Shown here: positions 1 to 8,665 of the stretch, piece after piece
Position numbering within the stretch: position 1 is the first letter of the stretch
Layout: every line of letters begins with the position of its first letter
NCBI GenBank assembly: GCA_025356235.1
Contig: JANXUL010000028.1
Location: 1-36,867, forward strand
Direction: 5' to 3'
From: Bacteroidota bacterium
GTDB lineage: Bacteria; Bacteroidota; Bacteroidia; Chitinophagales; Chitinophagaceae
Length of the DNA stretch: 36,867 bases
The notes under the pieces: generated by a model
The model's input: the letters and a program-made list of their open reading frames with translations, nothing else
The model's database searches: none
What the model was told of the DNA's origin: nothing
Program-made: the position numbers and the translations under genes

Positions 1-696
1 CTTGTTTTCCCATCAGCGATTACTGCCATTGACCGGGGAAGTGCGGCAATTTTGGTGCAGAAGGCAAGCGGGGTAGAAAATATTTTACAGGTCAAAGCAG
101 AGAAAAAGGATTTTGAACAGACGAATTTAACGGTGATCACCAGTGATGGTAAACTCTATTCTTTCCTGGTAAATTATGCCGACACTCCGCCTTATCTCAA
201 TATCAACGTATCAAATTCGGCAGACCTGCCTGCTGTGATATATTCACAATCTGTCACAGACGAAAATAACGTTGCCTTGTATGCAGCAAAAGCAGCACAT
301 GCAAAAAATAATATACACACACTTTCCGATGAAAGTTCACGGGTAACCTTAGATATTAATGGCTTCTATATCAAAGACAATACGCTGTTCTGTAAACTTC
401 ATTTTGAAAATAATTCACAGATCAATTATGATATAGAACAGTTTCGTTTTTATATCCGCGACAAGAAACTGTCTAAGCGAACCGCAGCCCAGGAAATTGA
501 GATCCATCCTTTGTATAGCTATGGTGAAACAAATTGTATTAAAGGGAAGTCTGCTCAACTTCTGGTTGCTGCATTCCCAAAATTTACAATCCCTGATGGA
601 AAATATTTGGCGGTGCAGGTACTCGAAAAAAACGGTGGCAGGCAACTATTGATTAAGGCTAAGAACAGGCATATCATGAAGGCACGAATTATCTGA
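1..696 (+). CDS. traN: Conjugative transposon protein TraN (DUF4138-like), 5'-truncated by window edge
   Basis: Frame 1 is open from base 1 (LVFPSAITAIDRGSAAILVQKASGVENILQVKAEKKDFEQTNLTVITSDGKLYSFLVNYADTPPYLNINV), typical of Bacteroides conjugative transposon TraN; the listed ATG at 52 is actually internal. Confidence 0.88.
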   Translation, partial: LVFPSAITAIDRGSAAILVQKASGVENILQVKAEKKDFEQTNLTVITSDGKLYSFLVNYADTPPYLNINVSNSADLPAVIYSQSVTDENNVALYAAKAAHAKNNIHTLSDESSRVTLDINGFYIKDNTLFCKLHFENNSQINYDIEQFRFYIRDKKLSKRTAAQEIEIHPLYSYGETNCIKGKSAQLLVAAFPKFTIPDGKYLAVQVLEKNGGRQLLIKAKNRHIMKARII

Positions 697-716
697 ACAA
701 CATTAATCCAATTTGT

Positions 717-2447
717 ATGAAAATCCTTAATAGTGATGTATCTGATATGCTTGGTGAACTTCGCGCCCACTCCAAAGAGGATAAGCAATGGTTTGCCTAT
801 GAAAAGAACATGACAAACCTGACAACATCGGATATTCTGTATTTCGATACAGAAAGGGAAGCAAAGTCTTTATACCACGCATTTATAAGCCTCCCCATTG
901 ATGCTGCTATTATTGAAATTGAACAATCCTTAGTGATGGGCAGGATGGCTGGGAATCCACTTGCTGATAGCGTATTGATAGAAACTGATATTGTGAACCT
1001 GCATGGCCGCTTACAGTGGAATTATATCATTAGAAATATGCAACTGGAAGAACGAATGGAAGTCATTGATTGGAAAGATGCATTTTATGATCCGCTTGAA
1101 GCAAATACAGAAGCAGAAACACCAGATGATATTTCAAAATTCAATGAAATTGAAAAACTGGTGCATGATCTCCAATTTGTGTATGCATCCAACGCAGAAG
1201 GAAAGCAATTGGTCCTGGATTTAACTGATAAGTATTGGAAAGACTATCCAATGGAACAACAGTTACCTGAATTATTTGATTCTTATCCGCAACAGATTGA
1301 ACAGGCAACTTCAATGATGGTAGGAGAAAGTGATCATCCCATTTCCAATGAGGTATTGGATGCTGTACAGCTTGCTCTATCTAAAGGCGAAAACTGGATG
1401 GCATATAACAACTCGCTTTATTTTATTGATAAAGATGATGTACACTTTTTTAAAGACCAGGCTGCCGCAAATGAATTTGCCCGGAATAATAACAGTGACC
1501 GGGATCATTATAATATCATACACATTACTTCATTAGTGGATGTATTGAAACAAATCCCTTATGGGGAAGAACACACAAAACAAATTTCAAACAATATAAA
1601 ATCAAATGTTATGAACGAGAAAAATTTAGAGTATTTGAAAGACAATGTCAAATACATGGGCTTCGGCGATAAGCAAAATGATGCCCTTGAACAACACTTA
1701 AAAGAAGGAAAGGAATCCTTCCAATTAACCTTCAACACGGAAGTAAATAAAAAGCCGGTTGAGGCAACACTTAACTTCCGAAAATCAGATAATTCGGAAA
1801 TGTATTTTTTCAACAATTACCATGCTTCACTTCAAAGAAGTAATGGCGAAAAAATGGAACAAACTTTCTACCTGAATAAAGGTAAGGGTGTTACCGCCAA
1901 AGAAGCCTATAACCTGCTCGAAGGCCGGTCAGTGTACAAAGAGCTTACCAATAAGGCAGGCGATTCTTACAAAGCCTGGATACAGCTTGATTTTGAGAAT
2001 AAGGACAAGCATAACAATTTTGAAGTGAAGCAATACCATGAAAACTTCGGTTATGATCTGAAAGCTGCGGTGGGTAAATATGCCGTGGCGGAACTGGATG
2101 GTGGGGACAAAGAAAAAGCCCTCCTGCAATCCTTGCAGAAAGGAAATATGCAGTCTATCACCATAGAAAAGGATGGTGCGACCCATAAGATGTTTATCGA
2201 AGCAAATCCTCAATACAAATCTGTTCACATCTATGATGGACAAATGAAAAGGGTGCAGAAAGAAGCCGTGGAGCAATACCAGTCGGTGGGGCAGGCGCAA
2301 GGAACGGCAATGAAGCCGGAGCAACAACCAGAAGTAAAACCGGACGTAAAACTGGAGAAGGCTGATTTAAAGGCGGGGAAAAAGACAAATGATAGCCTGT
2401 TGCCTAAAAAAAGAATCAAGCAAAAGAAAGGATTAGGCGTATCGTAA
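717..2447 (+). CDS. Conserved conjugative-element protein (DUF3945-like C-terminal region)
   Basis: 576 aa; C-terminal region QTFYLNKGKGVTAKEAYNLLEGRSVYKELTNKAGDSYKAWIQLDF...FIEANPQYKSVHIYD resembles proteins carried by Bacteroidota ICEs; 20 bp after traN, same strand. Confidence 0.65.
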   Translation: MKILNSDVSDMLGELRAHSKEDKQWFAYEKNMTNLTTSDILYFDTEREAKSLYHAFISLPIDAAIIEIEQSLVMGRMAGNPLADSVLIETDIVNLHGRLQWNYIIRNMQLEERMEVIDWKDAFYDPLEANTEAETPDDISKFNEIEKLVHDLQFVYASNAEGKQLVLDLTDKYWKDYPMEQQLPELFDSYPQQIEQATSMMVGESDHPISNEVLDAVQLALSKGENWMAYNNSLYFIDKDDVHFFKDQAAANEFARNNNSDRDHYNIIHITSLVDVLKQIPYGEEHTKQISNNIKSNVMNEKNLEYLKDNVKYMGFGDKQNDALEQHLKEGKESFQLTFNTEVNKKPVEATLNFRKSDNSEMYFFNNYHASLQRSNGEKMEQTFYLNKGKGVTAKEAYNLLEGRSVYKELTNKAGDSYKAWIQLDFENKDKHNNFEVKQYHENFGYDLKAAVGKYAVAELDGGDKEKALLQSLQKGNMQSITIEKDGATHKMFIEANPQYKSVHIYDGQMKRVQKEAVEQYQSVGQAQGTAMKPEQQPEVKPDVKLEKADLKAGKKTNDSLLPKKRIKQKKGLGVS

Positions 2448-2478
2448 TGGCAACATATTTTTTATATGATAAAATGGA

Positions 2479-3204
2479 ATGGTTATGAATATTCAAAATA
2501 TTGCTTCTTTAACGCAAAAACTTACTACCCTCGGTTTTGATGAAAGCATAGGATACCGGCTGTTGCAGCAAATCTGTTTTAAGCCTGCTGAATTTATACT
2601 AACTGAACGAATAGTAAAAGGCAAAGATGCGCTGACCTTTAGTATCTTTTTTGAAAGGAAAGGCGATGAATACAACTTCACCTATTATGATGCAGCTTTT
2701 TTAAAGGAAATGGAAATGCCGGACCTGGTAATTAATTCAATCAATATCAGGGAACTTGATGAAAGGATGGTAGAAATAGCGTGGGTAGCAGTTAACAAAG
2801 CAATGGGTGCATTCAGCCTGGAGAGTGAATTGACTTGGGAAAGGGAAAAACGCATAGAAAAGATCGTTACGGATCTTTCCCGGTTATCAGTCACAGAAGA
2901 AGGTAAAAATTTTGCCGATTGTTTAAAACTCAAACACTGGTCAGGTATTCTCTTACAGGCACCGATGGCTAACCAGAATGTGTTAAAATCCCGCTTCGAG
3001 GTAAGCCAGCGTTTCTACTTTTTTGATGCACAGGGTATTTCGATAGAAGAAGCCCACCGCTTTTTATTAAACCGTTGGCTGGAAAAAAAACTACTCGCCA
3101 AAAAGAAAAAGGATGGTATTGAAATACCCGATGATACTGTGGGAAGCGATAAAAGCCTGCTACAGAAAAAAAGAAGAAGTAAGGTGAATAAGCTAAAGAA
3201 ATAA
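2479..3204 (+). CDS. Conserved conjugative-element protein, apparently related in part to the preceding gene
   Basis: 241 aa; segment RFYFFDAQGISIEEAHRFLLNRWLEKKL resembles TFYLNKGKGVTAKEAYNLLEGRSVYKEL in the upstream protein; basic tail SLLQKKRRSKVNKLKK. Confidence 0.6.
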   Translation: MVMNIQNIASLTQKLTTLGFDESIGYRLLQQICFKPAEFILTERIVKGKDALTFSIFFERKGDEYNFTYYDAAFLKEMEMPDLVINSINIRELDERMVEIAWVAVNKAMGAFSLESELTWEREKRIEKIVTDLSRLSVTEEGKNFADCLKLKHWSGILLQAPMANQNVLKSRFEVSQRFYFFDAQGISIEEAHRFLLNRWLEKKLLAKKKKDGIEIPDDTVGSDKSLLQKKRRSKVNKLKK

Positions 3205-3209
3205 AAGAC

Positions 3210-3494
3210 ATGGAAAATTTTCAGCCACTGACGGATTTTTATGAAGCGATTGCAGATGATGCCAGGATTGGCGCAACGCATATCAGCCTTTACATGGCTC
3301 TATTGCAGGAGTGGAATACAGCAGTAGCGCAAAATCCGCTTTCGGTTAACCGGGATACAATGATGAAAGCTGCCCGGATGGGCCGGAAAACCTATAACAA
3401 GTGTATGAAGGAATTGCAGGAATACGGCTACATTAAATATGAGCCTTCATCTAACCCGTTGATCAAAAGCAAAATATACCTGAAAGCAGGTTGA
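3210..3494 (+). CDS. Small winged-helix-like conjugative-element protein
   Basis: 94 aa; ISLYMALLQEWN...SVNRDTMMKAARMGRKTYNKCMKELQEYGYIKYEPSS pattern consistent with a wHTH; 5 bp after the previous gene. Confidence 0.55.
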   Translation: MENFQPLTDFYEAIADDARIGATHISLYMALLQEWNTAVAQNPLSVNRDTMMKAARMGRKTYNKCMKELQEYGYIKYEPSSNPLIKSKIYLKAG

Positions 3495-3548
3495 AGAATT
3501 AAGATGGCATTATAAGGAAATAATTGTGTGAACAGAAAAAAGTGAAAA

Positions 3549-3878
3549 ATGGAGACTTTATTTATCCCTACAGAAATGGATTTCCAACGCTGGATTAAAG
3601 AAGCTGTTAAGGCATGCCTGATGGAATCTTTACCTGTTAGGCCGAATTTGCCTGAAACAGAAGAACCTCTCTTAAATCGGCGTGAAATTGCCAAAGTATT
3701 GAGAATTTCCCTGGTAACTCTCACTGACTGGAAGAATAGAGGGTTGCCCTGTCATAAGCAAAGGGGGCGGGTATATTTTCTGCGATCTGAAGTATTATCT
3801 CATATCAAAGCAAACCAAATGGGAGCTTTCAAATCCAGCCAACGGTTTTCTGAAATAGCTAAAGAGGATTTGAAATGA
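3549..3878 (+). CDS. Excisionase-like helix-turn-helix protein (HTH_17 type)
   Basis: 109 aa; LLNRREIAKVLRISLVTLTDWKNRGLPCHKQRGRVYFLRSEVLSHIK is a classic excisionase-family HTH. Confidence 0.8.
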   Translation: METLFIPTEMDFQRWIKEAVKACLMESLPVRPNLPETEEPLLNRREIAKVLRISLVTLTDWKNRGLPCHKQRGRVYFLRSEVLSHIKANQMGAFKSSQRFSEIAKEDLK

Positions 3879-3904
3879 AGTGTTTTAAGAAATAAATTTA
3901 ACTT

Positions 3905-3933
3905 AAACCTGCCCGGAAATAGGCAGGTTTTTT
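3905..3933 (+). terminator. Rho-independent terminator after the excisionase-like gene
   Basis: AAACCTGCC...GGCAGGTTT stem followed by TTT-rich tract. Confidence 0.8.
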
Positions 3934-4041
3934 GTGTCCATAGATTCAAAAGGTCGTACTTTTAGAGTATTAAGTTCTTATACATTCTCAGGAATTTTTG
4001 CAATCTATAATGATCAATTTAGATGGTTATTTAGGGTGTGG

Positions 4042-4062
4042 ATTTGCAAATTATTTGCAAAT
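4042..4062. repeat. Two tandem copies of the 10-bp palindrome ATTTGCAAAT
   Basis: ATTTGCAAAT at 4042-4051 and 4053-4062, each self-complementary, 11-bp period. Confidence 0.9.
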
Positions 4063-4067
4063 TCCTA

Positions 4068-4094
4068 AAAAACACAAAACCCGCCGAAGCGGGT
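4068..4094 (-). terminator. Terminator downstream of tRNA-Leu
   Basis: Minus strand ACCCGC-TTCG-GCGGGT stem (4079-4094) followed by TTTGTGTTTTTT. Confidence 0.85.
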
Positions 4095-4122
4095 CTTGTA
4101 TAATTGATTGAAAATCAATAAG

Positions 4123-4204
4123 TGCGGATGGAGGGGGTCGAACCCACACGCCTCGCGGCGCTAGATCCTAAGTCTAGTGCGTCTGCCAATTTCGCCACAT
4201 CCGC
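4123..4204 (-). tRNA. tRNA-Leu (anticodon TAG)
   Basis: Reverse complement GCGGATGTGGCGAAATTGGCAGACGCACTAGACTTAGGATCTAGCGCCGCGAGGCGTGTGGGTTCGACCCCCTCCATCCGCA folds as cloverleaf: acceptor GCGGATG/CATCCGC, anticodon stem CTAGA/TCTAG with loop CTTAGGA, GGTTCGACCCC T-arm, class II variable arm. Confidence 0.96.
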
Positions 4205-4213
4205 TCAGGGGCG

Positions 4214-4221
4214 CAAAAATA
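4214..4221 (-). promoter_or_regulatory. Bacteroidota -7 box (TAnnTTTG) for tRNA-Leu
   Basis: Minus strand TATTTTTG, 9 bp upstream of the tRNA 5' end. Confidence 0.55.
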
Positions 4222-4260
4222 AGGGATTTGATAAAAAACAGCGTTTTTTCATTTGAATAC

Positions 4261-5799
4261 TTAAAATCGTACGGTGAATACACTCCCTTTAGCCACGTCG
4301 CTTTCCGCCGTAATGGTGCCACCAAGGTCCTCTACCTGATTGCGTATCAGGTACAAACCAATACCTTTACTATCATAACCAGAATGAAAACTTTTCTGAA
4401 ACTTAAATAATGATTTACCGAATTTATGCATATCAATCCCCAACCCATTATCCGCAACCGATAAGAAATTTTGCCCTTCTTTAGAAAAAGTACTGATCCG
4501 TATTAACGGTTCTACGTTCTTGTGACTGTATTTTAATGAATTACTAACCAGGTTATAAATGATACTTTGCATGTAAATTTTCGGGTAATGAATTATGGGA
4601 ACCCGGAAGTCCTTAATGACCTGTGCATTTTTTTGTGTTACACTATCCTGTAACTGCAGACAAACACTTTCTGTGATGCCGTTAATATCGCAATCTGTAT
4701 ACGGTATATCTTTTTCCAGGTGGATCTGCAGAATATGCACCAGTTCATTTAGGTTATTGGTCAGATCATCACTTATTTTTTTAAGGTGATGGAAAGCTGT
4801 TTTTTTAAATGTCTCGTCCTGCGAGGTCTCATACATCTCTACCATTTTCTTAATGTTATGTGCCGGGCCACGTACATCATGCGTAATAATACCTGCGAAA
4901 TCTTTTAATTGAACAATCTTTCTTTTCAAAGCCCCCTCGGTTTTTAATAACTCGAGGTTTTGCTCTTCCAGATTTTTGTTCAATTTTTTCAGTTCTGTTA
5001 TTTCCTGTATCTGTGAAACAAAAAAATGCGGTTCATTATTTACATTCCATACCAAGGATACCGTAAGCATGGCCCAAACCAGATGACCTTTTTTATGTAT
5101 ATATCTTTTTTCGAACTGGTAAGTTTCTATTTCCTTACTCAGCATCTGATGTACTAACGCCAGGTCTTTTTCAAGGTCATCAGGATATGTGATATTCTGG
5201 AAAGTTTTTTGTAATAATGCTGATTTGCTATATCCTATCATTTTACAAAAAGCTTCGTTAACATCCTGCAAACTTCCATCAGGCGATACAATGGCCATGC
5301 CGATAGCTGAGAAATGAAAAGACTTGGAAAATTTTTCTTCGCTTGCCCGTAATTTTTCCTGTTCGTATTGGAGTGATTGGTTGCTGGTAACCAGTTTGGT
5401 AATATCAGATAGTGTAGCAAATACAAATACCTCTTCACTGATTTTTACCAGCCGGGTATTAACGGATAACCATTTTATGCTTGCCTGGTCTACCTGTATG
5501 CCAAGGGTTATATTATTTTTTGGTTTACCGGTTCTTAGTGTTTGGATTACCGGGTGTTCATCGCCGGGAATAAAACTGCCATCGGTATGTATTGCTTGCC
5601 AATCTGTATCGTATAAAGCTTTACCAAAGAGCTGGTCTGTAGTAAGACCGAGGATGCCAGTTGCCTTTTTATTAAAACTGATAACCCTGCCTTTGCGGTT
5701 ATGAATGATTACACCTTCCTCAATAGAGTCTATAATTGATTGCAGAAAAGCGAGGTCCTGAAAGTAATCTGTTTCCGGTATGGATGAGGTGAATGGCAT
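4261..5799 (-). CDS. PAS domain sensor histidine kinase
   Basis: 512 aa; PAS segments (SIIDSIEEGVIIHNRKGRVISFNKKATGILG; FSAIGMAIVSPDGSLQDVNEAFCKMIGYS), H-box ITHDVRGPAHNI, N-box YNLVSNSLKYS, G-box DNGLGIDM...KGIGLYL. Confidence 0.93.
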   Translation of the reverse strand: MPFTSSIPETDYFQDLAFLQSIIDSIEEGVIIHNRKGRVISFNKKATGILGLTTDQLFGKALYDTDWQAIHTDGSFIPGDEHPVIQTLRTGKPKNNITLGIQVDQASIKWLSVNTRLVKISEEVFVFATLSDITKLVTSNQSLQYEQEKLRASEEKFSKSFHFSAIGMAIVSPDGSLQDVNEAFCKMIGYSKSALLQKTFQNITYPDDLEKDLALVHQMLSKEIETYQFEKRYIHKKGHLVWAMLTVSLVWNVNNEPHFFVSQIQEITELKKLNKNLEEQNLELLKTEGALKRKIVQLKDFAGIITHDVRGPAHNIKKMVEMYETSQDETFKKTAFHHLKKISDDLTNNLNELVHILQIHLEKDIPYTDCDINGITESVCLQLQDSVTQKNAQVIKDFRVPIIHYPKIYMQSIIYNLVSNSLKYSHKNVEPLIRISTFSKEGQNFLSVADNGLGIDMHKFGKSLFKFQKSFHSGYDSKGIGLYLIRNQVEDLGGTITAESDVAKGSVFTVRF

Positions 5800-6005
5800 A
5801 GGCTATTGGATAGCTTAAATGTAAGATTATTTGAAGAGATGATACTATTGTTTCCTAACTGGTGCTTTGTTAATCGTTAATTGTAAATGGTGAGCCGTAA
5901 GTAAATTACGCTGTGATAATCAGTATTTATCCACCATTCACACAGGAGTGAAAGATTAAGCTTACTATAACACTAGTATGAAAATTGCGATTCTGATGCC
6001 CACAA

Positions 6006-7238
6006 TTACCGGCCTATAGCTTCTAGTACTTTTTTAATGGTTGCATCCATTGATTTCATGTCTGCTATCCATCTTACTACGGCTACGAGATCGTGTTCGG
6101 GGTCAACATAAATAATATTATTTCCATTGCCCACATGCATAAAAGAAGAAGCGGGGGCATTAGGCAAAAGTTTCTTATCAGTATTTAAAAACCAGTTCAT
6201 ATACCCATAATCAGTTTTGGCAGTTGTGGGTGTTAATGCCTGTTTAATCCATTGTTCACTTAGCAATTGTTTACCATTCCAGTTGCCACGGTGTAAAGTG
6301 AGCAGGCCAAACCTGGCCATATCATAGGCATTGATAAACATACCGCCACCCCAATGCCCACCGCCACTTACAGATTGTACGGGCTGGCCATCTAATACGA
6401 TCCATGCATTTCTATAACCCGTCCACCGCCACGTATTGGAAGCACCTATCGGGTCCATGATGTATTGCCTGAGTACCTGCGGTAAGGGCTTGCGCCACAC
6501 ACTGGTAGCAGCTAGTGCCAAAGCATTTACCCGAACATCATTGTATTCATAAATAGTACCTGGTGCATTTCTTTTTCTTCCAATCCATTTTGATGCGTCA
6601 GGGTCAGGCCTGTCGGCCCATTCGGGCTTTCCCCATAAACTGCCTTCCCAATCACTTGTCTGGCGAAGCATATGATCCCAGGTAAGGGTTTTATTATGGG
6701 CTGTGGAAAAAGGCTGCAATAATTGGGGTTGCCCGTAAAGATCGGCAGAGCGGTGCACTTCCTGAGGAGTGAACAATTCGATAGGGGGTACATAAGATGC
6801 AACGGTATCATTCACACTCCTGATCAAACCCTGATCCACAGCAATGCCAATAACGCTTGATAAGAAACTTTTGGTAACGCTATGTGTCATATCGCAACGC
6901 AACGGCTCCCCCCAGGTGGCAACAATATATCCTTTGTAAATAATAATACCGGTAGGATCGCCACGTTCTGCAAAAGGGCCTATGCCTTCCCCAAAAGGTT
7001 CTTTGCCAAAACTCTGGTAATGGCTGATCTCCATATTACGCGGGTTCTTTGATTCGGCAGCCTTAGCAATGGCAATGGCTTCCTGTATCCTGGTTGCATC
7101 CAACCCTGATTCGGCGGGCGTTTTTTGTTCCCAGCTTTGAGCCGATGGGAAATAGATTAGTGGGGCTATTGGTTTTTTCTGACCGAACGAAGTCATGCCA
7201 ATCAGCATTAAAAGAAGAAAAATATTTCGCTTTATCAT
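6006..7238 (-). CDS. Serine hydrolase (class C beta-lactamase-related family), secreted
   Basis: 410 aa; signal peptide, SxxK motif (SVTK), YxN (YND), GGG region VSGGGHWGGGMF. Confidence 0.88.
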   Translation of the reverse strand: MIKRNIFLLLMLIGMTSFGQKKPIAPLIYFPSAQSWEQKTPAESGLDATRIQEAIAIAKAAESKNPRNMEISHYQSFGKEPFGEGIGPFAERGDPTGIIIYKGYIVATWGEPLRCDMTHSVTKSFLSSVIGIAVDQGLIRSVNDTVASYVPPIELFTPQEVHRSADLYGQPQLLQPFSTAHNKTLTWDHMLRQTSDWEGSLWGKPEWADRPDPDASKWIGRKRNAPGTIYEYNDVRVNALALAATSVWRKPLPQVLRQYIMDPIGASNTWRWTGYRNAWIVLDGQPVQSVSGGGHWGGGMFINAYDMARFGLLTLHRGNWNGKQLLSEQWIKQALTPTTAKTDYGYMNWFLNTDKKLLPNAPASSFMHVGNGNNIIYVDPEHDLVAVVRWIADMKSMDATIKKVLEAIGR

Positions 7239-7322
7239 AGTTACTAAATTAAGTAAAATAACCTTACTAAGATTTAACTGATTGCAACTTTGCGGGGAAA
7301 TATGATCATATGCGGGCGTAAA

Positions 7323-7358
7323 AAAAAGAGCAGGAAAATTGTTCTTCCTGCTCTTTTT
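7323..7358. terminator. Bidirectional-type hairpin terminator
   Basis: Perfect 14-bp stem AAAAAGAGCAGGAA / TTCCTGCTCTTTTT with 8-nt loop, downstream of the minus-strand helicase gene. Confidence 0.85.
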
Positions 7359-7390
7359 CTTTGTTCTTCTCTTATCGAAACAACAGTTGA

Positions 7391-8665
7391 TTAATTTCCC
7401 CTGTTCGAATTGGTGTTGCCGGAAAACCTTCTGTCGCCACCCCTGAAAGACCTGTTACGGTCAGTATTCTGGTGGTGTCTTTGTACGGGCCTTTGCGGTA
7501 AAGATTTATAGGTGGTAAGTGAAGTATCACTCATCGCATACGGATGATCTGTTACAATAGGTACAGCAGTAGTGATCAGTTTTTGAATATCCCTCAGGAA
7601 TTCTTTCTCTTCTGCGTCGCAGAAAGAGAACGCAATACCACTGGCACCGGCACGACCGGTACGACCGATCCGGTGTACATAAGTTTCGGGTATGTTAGGT
7701 AATTCAAAATTGATTACATGAGAAAGATTATCTACATCAATACCCCTGGCGGCAATATCTGTTGCTACCAATACACGGGTATGCCCTGTTTTAAAATTAC
7801 TCAAGGCACGCTGGCGTGCATTTTGAGATTTATTGCCATGAATAGCTTCTGCACCCACGCCGGCCCTCAGCAATTCTTTCACCACTTTGTCTGCCCCATG
7901 TTTGGTACGGGTAAAAACCAAAGCACTTTGTATGGCTTTGTCTTTTAACAGGTGGATGAGCAAATGTTTCTTGTTGTCTTTTTCAACAAAATACATAGAC
8001 TGCTGTATGGTTTCTGCAGTTGAAGAAACCGGGGTCACTTCAACTCTTGCAGGGTTGGTTAAAATAGTGTTCGACAGTTTGGCGATCTCTGCAGGCATAG
8101 TAGCCGAGAAGAAAAGTGTTTGTCTTTTTGCGGGTATTTTAGTGATGATTTTTTTTACATCGTGAATAAAACCCATGTCGAGCATACGGTCTGCTTCATC
8201 CAACACAAATAATTGTATTTGTGAAAGATTGATATAGCGTTGTTCTACCAGGTCTAATAAACGGCCAGGGGTAGCGATTAAAATATCTACGCCATTGCGT
8301 AAAGCATTTGTTTGCGGCCCCTGTGATACGCCACCGAAAATTACGAGGTGTTTCAGATTGAGATTTTTACCGTAAGCTGCAAAACTTTCATCTATCTGTA
8401 TAGCCAGTTCCCTTGTAGGGGTTAAGATTAATGCTTTGATGCCTTTATTGGCATTGCCTGCTGCTTTTTCTTCGTGCAGGATCTGCAGGATGGGAATAGC
8501 AAAAGCTGCCGTTTTCCCGGTTCCTGTTTGGGCGCAACCCAAAAGATCCCTGCGTTCTAAAACGATAGGGATGGATTGTTCCTGTATAGGTGTAGGTGTG
8601 GTGTAACCTTCAGTGTTGAGCGCCTTCAAGATGGGCTCAATAAGGTTTAATTGTTCGAATAACAA
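7391..8665 (-). CDS. rhlE: DEAD-box ATP-dependent RNA helicase, RhlE-type
   Basis: 424 aa; Q motif PTPIQEQSIPI, AQTGTGKT, PTRELA, DEAD, SAT, HRIGRTGR motifs; basic RG-rich tail. Start is TTG. Confidence 0.95.
   Translation of the reverse strand: MLFEQLNLIEPILKALNTEGYTTPTPIQEQSIPIVLERRDLLGCAQTGTGKTAAFAIPILQILHEEKAAGNANKGIKALILTPTRELAIQIDESFAAYGKNLNLKHLVIFGGVSQGPQTNALRNGVDILIATPGRLLDLVEQRYINLSQIQLFVLDEADRMLDMGFIHDVKKIITKIPAKRQTLFFSATMPAEIAKLSNTILTNPARVEVTPVSSTAETIQQSMYFVEKDNKKHLLIHLLKDKAIQSALVFTRTKHGADKVVKELLRAGVGAEAIHGNKSQNARQRALSNFKTGHTRVLVATDIAARGIDVDNLSHVINFELPNIPETYVHRIGRTGRAGASGIAFSFCDAEEKEFLRDIQKLITTAVPIVTDHPYAMSDTSLTTYKSLPQRPVQRHHQNTDRNRSFRGGDRRFSGNTNSNRGN

Noticed and set aside
1929-2419. 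Three overlapping minus-strand ORFs opposite the element gene
   Set aside because: Shadow ORFs of the 576-aa CDS, no motif.
5324-5704. 126-aa plus-strand ORF opposite the histidine kinase
   Set aside because: Antisense to conserved PAS domains; no supporting start context or motif.
5955-5977. TTCAC...GTGAA short inverted repeat in the 5800-6005 intergenic region
   Set aside because: Only 5-bp arms, expected by chance; no conserved context.
6006-7238. Beta-lactam resistance gene
   Set aside because: SxxK/YxN serine hydrolases of this family are widespread esterase/peptidase-like proteins; nothing in the sequence demonstrates beta-lactamase activity. The same applies to 22320-23834.
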